A stretch of 64,000 bases of DNA, taken from Prolixibacter denitrificans (GTDB lineage: Bacteria > Bacteroidota > Bacteroidia > Bacteroidales > Prolixibacteraceae). The stretch's first letter is position 1, and each line of letters starts with the position of its first letter. The notes below the pieces were generated by a model. It made no database searches, had not been told where the DNA came from, and saw nothing but the letters and a program-made list of their open reading frames with translations. A program made the position numbers and the translations under genes. Positions 35,155-43,793 of this stretch are shown here, in pieces. The stretch is from assembly GCF_003014495.1 (NCBI RefSeq), contig NZ_PYGC01000009.1, forward strand, positions 99,744 through 163,743. The letters run 5' to 3'.

Positions 35155-36876
35155 ATGAGTAACATAGAGCTGAGTGAACAGGAAATTATCCGCCGAAATT
35201 CGCTGAATCGGCTACGGGAATTGGGCATTAATCCCTATCCTGCCGAAATGTACAACGTCAATGCTACCGCGAAAGAGATAAAGGAACAGTTCGATTCCGA
35301 AAAAGGAAACTTTCAGGACGTGACTTTTGCCGGTCGCATCATGAGTCGGCGAATCATGGGTAAGGCCTCGTTTGCCGGATTACAGGATAGCACCGGACGC
35401 ATCCAGATATATGTCAACCGCGACGAAATCTGTCCGGGTGAAGACAAGACCCTTTACAACGAAGTATTTAAGAAATTACTCGATATCGGCGACATCATCG
35501 GAGTGAAAGGCTTCGTGTTTGTCACCCAAATGGGCGAAATATCCATTCATGTGAAAGAGCTCACTGTGTTGAGCAAATCCATTCGCCCGCTGCCGGTGGT
35601 AAAAGAAAAAGACGGGAAAGTATTCGACGCTTTCACCGATCCCGAACAACGTTATCGCCAACGATATGTCGACCTGATTGTGAATCCGCAGGTTAAGGAT
35701 GTTTTCGTGAACCGCACGAAGATTATCAACACCATGCGCGAACTGTTTAACGAACGCGGCTACCTCGAGGTTGAAACCCCGATTCTGCAACCCATTCCGG
35801 GTGGAGCAGCCGCCCGTCCGTTCACCACACATCACAACGCGTTGAACATTCCGCTGTATCTGCGTATCGCTAACGAGCTTTATCTGAAAAGACTGATCGT
35901 CGGCGGCTTTGATGGTGTGTACGAGTTTGCCAAGGACTTCCGTAACGAGGGAATGGACCGAACGCACAATCCGGAATTCACGGTGATGGAAATCTATGTA
36001 GCCTACAAAGACTACCACTGGATGATGGATTTCACTGAGGAGATGATCGAACGCGTCGCGCTGGCCCTGCATGGCACCACCAAGGTACAACTGGGCGATA
36101 AGGAAATTGATTTCAAACGCCCGTTCAAACGGGTTACCATGTATGATGCCATCCAGGAATACACCGGCATCGATATTTCCGGCATGGATGAAGAACAACT
36201 TCGCGGAGTTTGCAAGGACCTCGATATCGAGGTTGACCCGACCATGGGAAAAGGCAAACTCATCGACGAGATTTTCGGCGAGAAGTGCGAAGGCAACTAC
36301 ATTCAGCCAACCTTCATCATCGATTATCCAAAAGAGATGTCGCCGCTGTGTAAAAAGCACCGCAACAATCCGGATTTGACCGAGCGTTTTGAGCTCATGG
36401 TGAACGGCAAAGAGTTGTGTAACGCTTATTCCGAGCTGAACGATCCGATTGATCAGCTGGAGCGTTTCCAGGAACAGCTCAAGCTTTCGGAAAAAGGAGA
36501 TGACGAAGCGATGTACATCGATATGGACTTTGTGCGCTCGCTCGAATACGCCATGCCTCCTACATCTGGAATGGGAATCGGTATCGACCGCCTTACCATG
36601 TTGATGACCGACAACCTGTCGATCCAGGATGTACTGCTCTTCCCGCAAATGAAACCAGAGAAGAAATCGGAAGGCGACAGTGACGGTAAATTCGAAGAGC
36701 TGGGTATCCCGACCGATTGGGTAGGTGTCATTCGTAAAATGGGGTTCACCAAAGTAGAGCAACTCAAAGAGATTAAACCCGGTAAGTTATTTAACGACCT
36801 CTGCGGGTATAATAAGAAAAACAAACTGGGTTTGACCAATCCCTCGGCGGATGAGGTCAAGCAGTGGGTAAACTAG
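35155..36876 (+). CDS. lysS: Lysyl-tRNA synthetase (class II)
   Basis: A 573-residue enzyme. The OB-fold anticodon-binding domain covers about residues 55-150. The class II core follows, with motif 2 around [15 protein letters not shown] near 265 and motif 3 [13 protein letters not shown] near 472. Standard LysRS stops near residue 505. Here about 65 further residues ([20 protein letters not shown]...) resemble an HhH-like C-terminal extension seen in Bacteroidota. It charges tRNA-Lys. It is first in a run with gpsA and pgi. Confidence 0.95.
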   Translation: MSNIELSEQEIIRRNSLNRLRELGINPYPAEMYNVNATAKEIKEQFDSEKGNFQDVTFAGRIMSRRIMGKASFAGLQDSTGRIQIYVNRDEICPGEDKTLYNEVFKKLLDIGDIIGVKGFVFVTQMGEISIHVKELTVLSKSIRPLPVVKEKDGKVFDAFTDPEQRYRQRYVDLIVNPQVKDVFVNRTKIINTMRELFNERGYLEVETPILQPIPGGAAARPFTTHHNALNIPLYLRIANELYLKRLIVGGFDGVYEFAKDFRNEGMDRTHNPEFTVMEIYVAYKDYHWMMDFTEEMIERVALALHGTTKVQLGDKEIDFKRPFKRVTMYDAIQEYTGIDISGMDEEQLRGVCKDLDIEVDPTMGKGKLIDEIFGEKCEGNYIQPTFIIDYPKEMSPLCKKHRNNPDLTERFELMVNGKELCNAYSELNDPIDQLERFQEQLKLSEKGDDEAMYIDMDFVRSLEYAMPPTSGMGIGIDRLTMLMTDNLSIQDVLLFPQMKPEKKSEGDSDGKFEELGIPTDWVGVIRKMGFTKVEQLKEIKPGKLFNDLCGYNKKNKLGLTNPSADEVKQWVN

Positions 36877-36887
36877 ACTTTCATTGA

Positions 36888-37892
36888 ATGTCTGAAATAA
36901 GCGAGAAATTACGACTTGCCATCATCGGAAGCGGGAGCTGGGCTACAGCTCTTGCCAAGATGTTTATGAATAATGTGCCGGAACTCAACTGGTATTTCCG
37001 CAAGGAAGAAACCATTGATCTGTTCCGGAGATTTCACCATAATCCCAACTACTTGCAAGCGGTGGAATTTGATGTCAACCGGATTCATTTTTATTCCGAC
37101 ATCAACGAAATTGCCGAGCAGTCGGATATCCTGGTCTTTGCTATTCCTTCAGCTTTCCTGAAAGATGCGCTGAAGAACCTGACCGTCGATATCAGTCAGA
37201 AGTTTGTGGTATCTGCCATCAAAGGGATTGTCCCCGACGATAACCTGGTGGTCGGACAGTTTTTTCACGAATATTACAATGTGGAGTACGATCAGGTGGG
37301 CGTCATTGCCGGCCCGTGTCACGCCGAAGAGGTAGCGCGCGAACTGTTGTCGTACCTCACCATTGCCAGTCCGGATGTAAAAAGAGCCCGGCAGTTTGCG
37401 TTCCTTCTCGAAAGTCCTTATATCCGGACTCATATTTCCGACGATATCTGGGGAACCGAGTATTCTTCCGTTCTCAAAAATATCATGGCGATTGCGGCCG
37501 GTATTTCGCATGGATTGCGCTACGGCGATAACTTCCAGGCTGTGCTGATGTCGAATGCCATCCAGGAAATCAAACGGTTTGTCGACACGGTGCATCCCAT
37601 TACCCGCGACATTAAGTCGAGCGCCTACCTGGGCGACCTGCTGGTGACCGGTTATTCGCAATATTCCCGTAACCGGACGTTCGGAACCATGATTGGTAAA
37701 GGCTATACAGTACGTACCGCCATGCTCGAAATGCACATGATTGCAGAGGGTTACTTCGCTACGAAGTGTATTCGGGAAATAAATAGCCGGTACAACGTGA
37801 ACATGCCCATCACCGACGCTGTTTACAATATACTTTACGAGAACATCTCACCGGCCATTGAACTGAGGATTTTAACAGAACATCTTCGATAA
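36888..37892 (+). CDS. gpsA: NAD(P)H-dependent glycerol-3-phosphate dehydrogenase
   Basis: A 334-residue enzyme that makes sn-glycerol-3-phosphate for phospholipids. The Rossmann loop is [13 protein letters not shown] (about 12-24), and then [18 protein letters not shown] and [10 protein letters not shown]. The catalytic Lys region is [13 protein letters not shown] near 199. The start lies 11 bp after the lysS stop. Confidence 0.93.
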   Translation: MSEISEKLRLAIIGSGSWATALAKMFMNNVPELNWYFRKEETIDLFRRFHHNPNYLQAVEFDVNRIHFYSDINEIAEQSDILVFAIPSAFLKDALKNLTVDISQKFVVSAIKGIVPDDNLVVGQFFHEYYNVEYDQVGVIAGPCHAEEVARELLSYLTIASPDVKRARQFAFLLESPYIRTHISDDIWGTEYSSVLKNIMAIAAGISHGLRYGDNFQAVLMSNAIQEIKRFVDTVHPITRDIKSSAYLGDLLVTGYSQYSRNRTFGTMIGKGYTVRTAMLEMHMIAEGYFATKCIREINSRYNVNMPITDAVYNILYENISPAIELRILTEHLR

Positions 37893-37914
37893 ATCATATT
37901 TTAATCTCGCTATC

Positions 37915-39258
37915 ATGAACAATATCAAGCTGGATATGGAGAAAGCCTTTTCCTTTGTTTCCCGCGACGAAGTATTCGCGTGGAAGGAAACGATGGAAAA
38001 GAACAATGTAGCTCTCCACGAAAAAACCGGAAAAGGAAACGATTTTTTGGGTTGGGTGAACCTTCCAAACGCTATCACTGAAGAGCATTTAAGTGATGTG
38101 GAAGAAACAGCAGCCCGCCTCAGAAGCAAGAAACTCGACATTTTTGTGGTCATCGGAATCGGTGGCTCCTACCTCGGCGCCAAAGCTGTGGTGGATGCAT
38201 TGTCTGATTCATTCGCTCACCTGAAAGGAAGCGATGCACCGCATATTCTCTTTGCCGGACAGAACATCGGTGAAGATTACCTGCACGAACTGCGCGAACT
38301 GCTGAAAGGCAAAGAGTACGCGATGGCGGTTATTTCCAAATCGGGAACGACTACCGAGCCGGCTCTCGCTTTCCGTCTGCTTCGTCAGGATATTGAAGAT
38401 AAATATGGCGTAGAAGAAGCCCGTCAGCGTATTGTTGCCATCACCGACGAAAGCAAAGGTGCCCTGCGTACTCTCGCTGACGCGGAAGGTTACAAAACTT
38501 ATGTCATTCCTGATGATGTCGGTGGACGTTACTCTGTACTGACTCCGGTGGGTTTGGTACCGATTGCTGTTGCCGGATTCGATGTTCGTGCGCTTGTACA
38601 GGGTGCCCGCGACATGGAAAAAGCCAGCGATGTGAACGTTCCGTTCGAAGACAACCTGGCAGCACAGTACGCCGCTGTTCGTAACAGCCTGTATAAATCA
38701 GGTAAGAAAATCGAAATCCTGGTCAATTTCACCCCAAAACTGCACTACTTCTCAGAATGGTGGAAACAGCTGTACGGCGAAAGTGAAGGAAAAGAGGGCA
38801 AAGGAATTTACCCGGCCAGCGTCGATTTCACTTCCGACCTGCACTCCATGGGACAGTACATCCAGGAAGGCGAACGTATCCTGTTCGAAACCGTTATTTC
38901 TGTCAATACACCCGATTATGAGGTTCGTATCCCGGAAGACAAGGATAACCTCGACAAGCTGAATTACCTGGCCGGCAAACGTGTCGATGAGGTAAACAAA
39001 ATGGCCGAACTGGGAACCGCCCTGGCACACATGGACGGTGGTGTTCCCAACATCCGCGTGGAAGTTCCAAAACTTGACGAATACAACATCGGACAGTTGA
39101 TTTACTTCTTCGAGATTGCCTGCGGAATGAGCGGTTATGCTCTCGAGGTGAATCCATTCGATCAGCCCGGAGTAGAAGCGTACAAAAAGAACATGTTCGC
39201 CCTGCTCGAAAAACCCGGCTTCGAAGAGGAAACCAAGCAAATCAAATCGCGCCTGTAA
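37915..39258 (+). CDS. pgi: Glucose-6-phosphate isomerase
   Basis: A 447-residue enzyme of the short, Bacillus-like type. Motifs are [15 protein letters not shown] near 81, [15 protein letters not shown] near 141, [12 protein letters not shown] near 204, and the catalytic Glu/His region with [14 protein letters not shown] near 302. It interconverts glucose-6-phosphate and fructose-6-phosphate. It is the third gene of lysS-gpsA-pgi and ends at a clear terminator. Confidence 0.95.
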   Translation: MNNIKLDMEKAFSFVSRDEVFAWKETMEKNNVALHEKTGKGNDFLGWVNLPNAITEEHLSDVEETAARLRSKKLDIFVVIGIGGSYLGAKAVVDALSDSFAHLKGSDAPHILFAGQNIGEDYLHELRELLKGKEYAMAVISKSGTTTEPALAFRLLRQDIEDKYGVEEARQRIVAITDESKGALRTLADAEGYKTYVIPDDVGGRYSVLTPVGLVPIAVAGFDVRALVQGARDMEKASDVNVPFEDNLAAQYAAVRNSLYKSGKKIEILVNFTPKLHYFSEWWKQLYGESEGKEGKGIYPASVDFTSDLHSMGQYIQEGERILFETVISVNTPDYEVRIPEDKDNLDKLNYLAGKRVDEVNKMAELGTALAHMDGGVPNIRVEVPKLDEYNIGQLIYFFEIACGMSGYALEVNPFDQPGVEAYKKNMFALLEKPGFEEETKQIKSRL

Positions 39259-39285
39259 GCCATTTACAGGTTGCAACAAGAATAC

Positions 39286-39313
39286 AAAAGCTGCTCATTT
39301 GGGCAGCTTTTTT
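39286..39313 (+). terminator. Terminator after pgi
   Basis: AAAAGCTGC (39286-39294) pairs with GCAGCTTTT, and the second arm extends into six T. Confidence 0.85.
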
Positions 39314-39322
39314 CGTTTGACC

Positions 39323-39399
39323 CCGACAGTGGTTGAAAACCCTGTCGGTGGTTTGGCTCACGATGCCAATCCTGTCAGGTTTTTGAAACCTGTCAGGAT
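39323..39399. repeat. Intergenic inverted repeats (CCTGTCAGGTTT type)
   Basis: CCGACAG pairs with CTGTCGG at 39323-39348. A second near-palindrome covers 39369-39399 (ATCCTGTCAGGTTT with AAACCTGTCAGGAT, one mismatch per arm). No ORF is present. Confidence 0.55.
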
Positions 39400-39434
39400 G
39401 TTTCCGTTAAAAGGACTGAAGGACTTATACAAGA

Positions 39435-39452
39435 GACACGACATGTCGTGTC
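39435..39452. repeat. ACATGT-centred palindrome, copy 2
   Basis: GACACGACATGTCGTGTC is a perfect 18-bp palindrome followed by CCTACG. Compared with copy 1 the arm changed from CAGG/CCTG to CACG/CGTG, so pairing was kept. Confidence 0.65.
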
Positions 39453-39486
39453 CCTACGAAACACTGCATTGATAACCTTTCAATAC

Positions 39487-39522
39487 AAAAAAGGGACTCC
39501 ACCCATCAGGTGAAATCCCTTT
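39487..39522 (-). terminator. Terminator of sodC
   Basis: On the minus strand AAAGGGA pairs with TCCCTTT around a further TCACC/GGTGG helix, followed by a T-run. It lies 28 bp after the sodC stop. Confidence 0.7.
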
Positions 39523-39549
39523 CTTTATCTAATCAATCAATTTATTCCA

Positions 39550-40125
39550 TCAAGGTTTGGCAATGCCAATCACCCCTTCAGCCACGCGTGAGCCGGCAGC
39601 TCCCGTTGGTTGCGATGTCAGGTCATCCTCACCGGCGTGCACGATGATGGCACGGCCGATGACAGAGTGTGGTCCGTTCAGTTTCACCATTTTGTCTATC
39701 CGCTGATAATGACCGGTACTATCGGCCGCGGCAACAATATTCCCCAGATCACCTACGTGACGAACATCCGCGTCCGGTCCACCATGATTCACATTTTCCG
39801 GATTAAAGTGTCCGCCGGTCGAGGTACCATCCGCTGCCGAGATATCACCATACTGATGCACATGGAAACCGTGTTTCCCCGGTGCCAGACCTTCCAAGTC
39901 GGCTACCACCTGAACGCCGCCATCCACTTTGGTGAAGGTAACCGTTCCGGTGACGTGATTCCCCTCTGTTGGTTGAAGGACGCACACCGCTTTCGTTACC
40001 TCCGGAGTGGCTGATTTCTCCATTCCTGTATTGTTCTGTTGTCCTGATTTAGGAGCGCAAGACTGTGTAACAATCAACAAAATAATTGCCAGCATACCGT
40101 TCCATGCAAAAATTCTCTTCCTCAT
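39550..40125 (-). CDS. sodC: Cu/Zn superoxide dismutase-like lipoprotein
   Basis: A 191-residue protein with a lipobox (TQSC, Cys23), so probably anchored in the periplasm. The metal ligands are in place: FHVHQYGD, GGHFNPENVNHGGPDADVRHVGDLGN and AIIVHAGEDD (quoted in parts). The two cysteines of the usual intrasubunit disulfide are both absent: the loop reads ISAADGTSTGGHF and the C-terminal site reads SRVAEGVIG instead of having Cys. It should still dismutate superoxide if the fold is stable. It is a single gene. Confidence 0.88.
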   Translation of the reverse strand: MRKRIFAWNGMLAIILLIVTQSCAPKSGQQNNTGMEKSATPEVTKAVCVLQPTEGNHVTGTVTFTKVDGGVQVVADLEGLAPGKHGFHVHQYGDISAADGTSTGGHFNPENVNHGGPDADVRHVGDLGNIVAAADSTGHYQRIDKMVKLNGPHSVIGRAIIVHAGEDDLTSQPTGAAGSRVAEGVIGIAKP

Positions 40126-40327
40126 AGCACTTTCATTTTTAAGTTAGTCATTCATCTTGTTTCATTCGTTTGGCGGATTAGCTGTCTGGTTAGCCGGCCC
40201 GGCAGGATACCTCTATCCTATTAGTCTTTAACTACATAAAACTAACCAAAGTGGTATCTTGTTCAAATTTCGATAAAGAAGTTCTCCCTCATAACCAAAT
40301 ATTAACATGAAAAATCGGTGGTAAGTT

Positions 40328-40544
40328 GCCTTTCAGGGCGATAACAAATTTGTTGCTTTTCAACCCCAAGGCGTTGCCGTTGGGCTAAATTAAACCGGGC
40401 CTGCAGCCCGAAAATCATAGCATTGGAATCTCACCTCGAAATATTTCATGTGCTTTTCGTCTTGAAGAGACAGCTTACTTCAGCCCAACGGCAACGCCTT
40501 GGGATTTCGGGTCCGTCACAAAAATACCTTCGCCCTGAAAAGGC
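40328..40544. repeat. Nested inverted-repeat element, about 215 bp
   Basis: A 22-bp arm (40365-40386, CCCAAGGCGTTGCCG...) is repeated in perfect inverse at 40482-40503. Outside it, GCCTTTCAGGGCG (40328-40340) pairs with CGCCCTGAAAAGGC (40531-40544, one extra base). Inside lies CGGGC...GCCCG (40396-40410). There is no ORF. It resembles a non-autonomous, MITE-like or REP-like palindromic element in the 472-bp sodC/DUF1697 spacer. Confidence 0.7.
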
Positions 40545-40597
40545 AGTTTAATCCGAAAATGACACTCCCTATCGCCTATTCGCCATTTCTCCCCCTC

Positions 40598-41146
40598 TCA
40601 TTTTCCCAAAGAAAGGTCCACCAGCTTCAGCACCGTTTTCCAGTTTCGCGTAGTAGCCGGCACTTTTAGCTTCTTTTCAAAGAAAGAGTTGGTGAGCTTT
40701 GATTCGCTGTATCGACCCGAGCAATAAACAAATGCATGGTTACCGATGATGTTGAATTTGTCGGGTAAGTGGTTGATTTGGTTAATGACAGCCAATTGAG
40801 CAGGTGCCGGTGCTGTTTTCAGAAAGGTGAGGTGCAATCGTTCGATATCGGAGTCGGGCGAAGCGTAAAACGGGTTGGTAGCAATAGCTTGTTGCAGTTC
40901 TTCAACGGTGCGGACAATCACCGGCACAGCGAAGCCAAACGTATCGGCAATGGCTTGCTCCAGTTTATCACCCAATGCTACGCTATCCTCTTCTTTCGCG
41001 GAAGAAAACAGGACATTACCGCTTTGTATGTAGGCTGAAATCTCCGTGAAGCTCATACCGGCAAACAGCTCTTTCAGGTCGGCCATCTTGATTTTCCGGT
41101 TGCCGCCCACGTTGATGCCACGAAGAATAGCGATGTATTGGTTCAT
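40598..41146 (-). CDS. DUF1697 family protein
   Basis: A 182-residue protein with the whole family signature: YIAILRGINVGGNRKIKMA at the start, FTEISAYIQSGNVLFSS near 33, and VTRNWKT-like ATTRNWKTVLKLVDL at the end. The family is widespread in bacteria and has no established function. It is a single gene in the minus direction. Confidence 0.88.
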   Translation of the reverse strand: MNQYIAILRGINVGGNRKIKMADLKELFAGMSFTEISAYIQSGNVLFSSAKEEDSVALGDKLEQAIADTFGFAVPVIVRTVEELQQAIATNPFYASPDSDIERLHLTFLKTAPAPAQLAVINQINHLPDKFNIIGNHAFVYCSGRYSESKLTNSFFEKKLKVPATTRNWKTVLKLVDLSLGK

Positions 41147-41601
41147 TTATAAGGATGAGTTGGTTATGGTTCATGAAACCATTGACAGAGACGGAAGGTT
41201 CAAAGACAAAATGAAGCCCCGGTACCTTTGGTGGAAAATGTAAGGTTACCGGAGCTTTCCTTCTAAACCATTAAAAGCGTATTGATCTAAATTACCCGTG
41301 CCCCGGGTCGAAAAAGGATTATCTGGAAAATCTTTATTGCTTGTTTTTGTCTTGTCTCACTCAGTTGTAACATCTCAGCAATCATTATTCATACTGAACT
41401 ACAGTCTCTAAATTAATCGATTAGAAAGAAGAAACCTAAAACGCCTCGTCCGCTTATTGTTCATAACTGCGTCCATCCGGGTGTACTTTTTCGTACAGTG
41501 TGTCATTCGCCACAGATTTTTGCACGTTCACCATTAAAAATCGAACGTTCGCCACTACTACACATAATATGAAGTGGTTGATAAGTTTTTCCCAAAAGTG
41601 T

Positions 41602-41780
41602 TAAGTGTTAAGTGTTAGGTAATAAGTTTTAAGAAAAGAGTATGTCCATGGGTGGGTAGGGTCACGACATGTCCTGACTCTACAAGCCCGTATCGAAATG
41701 ACGAAGCATATTTCAGTCTGCACTTTCAGTTCCTTCACCTCTGTCCTTCTTCTTAAAACTTAACACTTAAAACTTTTTTC
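41602..41780. repeat. Intergenic inverted repeats (TTAAGTGTTAA / TTAACACTTAA)
   Basis: GTTAAGTGTTAAGTGTTAGG with AAGTTTTAAGAA at 41602-41636 is mirrored by TTCTTAAAACTTAACACTTA at about 41750-41770. Between them lies the third ACATGT palindrome. The spacer 41147-41788 otherwise shows no gene and no clear regulatory site. Confidence 0.5.
41661..41678. repeat. ACATGT-centred palindrome, copy 3
   Basis: GTCACGACATGTCCTGAC is palindromic except for one C-C pair and is followed by TCTAC. It combines the left arm of copy 2 with the right arm of copy 1. Confidence 0.6.
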
Positions 41781-41788
41781 CAAACGAC

Positions 41789-41796
41789 TATCTTTG
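41789..41796 (+). promoter_or_regulatory. -7 element upstream of the EamA transporter
   Basis: TATCTTTG matches TAnnTTTG, 18 nt before the ATG at 41815. It covers the alternative TTG start at 41794, which is therefore unlikely. Confidence 0.5.
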
Positions 41797-41814
41797 CATC
41801 CAAATACCAACCGT

Positions 41815-42771
41815 ATGACAACACAGGCTAACCGCCCGCGCGGCTACATTTACACGGTGCTGGCCACCATTTCGTTCAGCAACGTGTACATCTTCAGCAA
41901 AGCAGCCATGAACGACATGAGCATGTCGCAGTTCTGGTTTTACTGGTTCCTGATTGCTTTCAGTCTGAACCTGTCGGTTGTGCTCTTTCGCGGCAAGTTG
42001 TCGGTGTTACGAAATATCCCGAAAAAGTCTCGATGGGTATTACCCACTTTGGGTGCCATGGAAATAGCCACCACCACCCTGTTTTTCGCGTCCATTAAAG
42101 TCATCGAAAACCCGGCCGTGACGAGTTTCCTGGGCAACCTGTTTCCGCTCTTTGTGACATTGATGGGGGTCATGCTGCTAAAAGAACGCTTTACCCGGCT
42201 CGAAACGGTGGGCATTGTGGTTGTTTTAGTAGGAGCTTTTATCACCAGCTATTCCGGCTCAGCCAAACTTGCCGATTTTTTCATTCCGGGTACGGGAATC
42301 GTGGTGCTAAATGCGCTGTTTGCGTCGACCACCACCATCCTGGTGAAAGTGAAGGTGAAAGACTTTCCGCCAGAGCTGCTCAACTTCAACCGCACTTTCT
42401 GGCTCTTCCTGTTTTCCATTGGTTGGATTCTTGTTTCGGGCGATTCATTGAATGTTCCCGGAAGGGCGCTACTAAATACCGGACTGGGCGCTTTCTTCGG
42501 GCCATTCCTGGCGGTGCTTCTCCTCTACAAGAGCTTTGAGCACATCGAAGCTTCGCGTTCGTCCATTATTCAGGCATTGAAAGGATTGTTCGTAATGGGA
42601 GGCGTGCTGATTTACTTCGGACAACTGCCACAGGGCTACCAGATTTTTGGCGGTTTGCTCTCCATTGCCGGTGTGATTATAATCGCTGTAGCGAAGTTGC
42701 CGGAACAGTACCGGAATAAAAAAGCCCGGAAAAATAATTCCGGGCAGAAGAATATATCAACCGTAAGGTGA
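41815..42771 (+). CDS. EamA/DMT-family transporter
   Basis: The ATG at 41815 (MTTQANRPRGYIYTVL) gives 318 residues; the in-frame TTG seven codons earlier lies in the promoter. Ten hydrophobic helices form two EamA repeats (about 10-145 and 155-295), with a Lys/Asn-rich tail. Such proteins export small metabolites; the substrate is unknown. The last codons also encode the terminator hairpin of the opposite PfkB gene. Confidence 0.85.
   Translation: MTTQANRPRGYIYTVLATISFSNVYIFSKAAMNDMSMSQFWFYWFLIAFSLNLSVVLFRGKLSVLRNIPKKSRWVLPTLGAMEIATTTLFFASIKVIENPAVTSFLGNLFPLFVTLMGVMLLKERFTRLETVGIVVVLVGAFITSYSGSAKLADFFIPGTGIVVLNALFASTTTILVKVKVKDFPPELLNFNRTFWLFLFSIGWILVSGDSLNVPGRALLNTGLGAFFGPFLAVLLLYKSFEHIEASRSSIIQALKGLFVMGGVLIYFGQLPQGYQIFGGLLSIAGVIIIAVAKLPEQYRNKKARKNNSGQKNISTVR
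42718..42745 (-). terminator. Terminator of the PfkB kinase, inside the EamA gene end
   Basis: Read on the minus strand, GCCCGGAA (42738-42745) pairs with TTCCGGGC (42724-42731) and is followed by six T. It overlaps the last 15-20 codons of the convergent transporter gene. Confidence 0.75.
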
Positions 42772-42786
42772 TTTCGTTTCGTTAAA

Positions 42787-43689
42787 TCAAACGTAATATT
42801 TTCGCATAAAGGCCATCACTTCCGATTCGCTGATAGGAACCGTCGCACCGGCTGTTGTTGCAGCTAAAGCGCCCAATGCGTTACCGAAGTTCAGCGCATG
42901 GTGCACATCTCCGGTTTTGAGCAGAATGTGGATAAATCCGGCCGAAAAGGCATCTCCGGAGCCCACCGTATCTTTCACCTTCACTTCGTACCCTGAATCG
43001 TAAAAGAATTCGCCGTCCTGCGTGATACACAAAGCTCCTTTGGGGCCCATGGTCACCAACAGGATACCGAGATCGTAACGCATCATCAAATCCTCGCCAT
43101 AACTTCGAGGATCGGTACCAATGAGCGTAAAAATTTTCCCGAGTTCCATGATCTCGTCATCATTGATCTTGACCACATCGGCTCGTTGAAGCGATTCGTG
43201 CAAAGTTTCAGGTGTATAACAGTCTTTCCGTAAATTGATATCGCAAAATTTCAACGCCTTGGGTGCCGCATCGATCAATTTGAAAAGCGATTCACGGGAT
43301 TTATCACCTCTTTGAACCAACGTTCCGTAATAAATGCAGTGCGCTTCGGAAGCCAGTTCCTTTATGTCGGAAGTAAATTCAATCTCGTCAAACGCTACAC
43401 CGGTATTGATGGTAAAATCGGGAATTCCCTGTTTGTCCAGAAACACATCCACTGTTCCGGTCGGAACGTTTTCATCCACCTGCACATATCCTGTCGGCAA
43501 GCCGATTTCCTTCACGCGTTCCATAGCCTCTTTACCCAGCTCGTCGTTTCCCAGGCGGGTAATCAGCCGACCGTTATTTCCAAAGTGGTTCACCCGAAAT
43601 ATGAAGTTCGCCGGAGCGCCTCCCAATGCCTTGCCTTCAGGCAACAAATCCCATAACAACTCCCCAAATGCGATGATATTATATGTCAT
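42787..43689 (-). CDS. PfkB-family sugar kinase (fructokinase-like)
   Basis: The start is set at the ATG at 43689 (MTYNIIAFGELLWDLLPEG), giving 300 residues; the 16 codons upstream are not family-like. Signature 1 is GGAPANFIFRVNHFG (about 22-36), and the catalytic signature 2 is DTVGSGDAFSAGFIH near 244. It phosphorylates a sugar, most likely fructose, with ATP. It is convergent with the EamA transporter. Confidence 0.86.
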   Translation of the reverse strand: MTYNIIAFGELLWDLLPEGKALGGAPANFIFRVNHFGNNGRLITRLGNDELGKEAMERVKEIGLPTGYVQVDENVPTGTVDVFLDKQGIPDFTINTGVAFDEIEFTSDIKELASEAHCIYYGTLVQRGDKSRESLFKLIDAAPKALKFCDINLRKDCYTPETLHESLQRADVVKINDDEIMELGKIFTLIGTDPRSYGEDLMMRYDLGILLVTMGPKGALCITQDGEFFYDSGYEVKVKDTVGSGDAFSAGFIHILLKTGDVHHALNFGNALGALAATTAGATVPISESEVMAFMRKYYV

Positions 43690-43761
43690 GTACGAAGTAA
43701 AATTTTGGAGCAACCAACCGTTGCCATCAAGTTTCACGTGAAGGTAATGTTTATATAAAAT

Positions 43762-43786
43762 AAAAAAAAGCGACCGAAGCCGCTTT
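43762..43786 (-). terminator. Terminator of the cDPG-synthetase-like gene
   Basis: On the minus strand AAAGCGGC pairs with GTCGCTTT (one wobble) around a CTTCGG-type loop, followed by eight T. Confidence 0.78.
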
Positions 43787-43793
43787 CCTGTTC

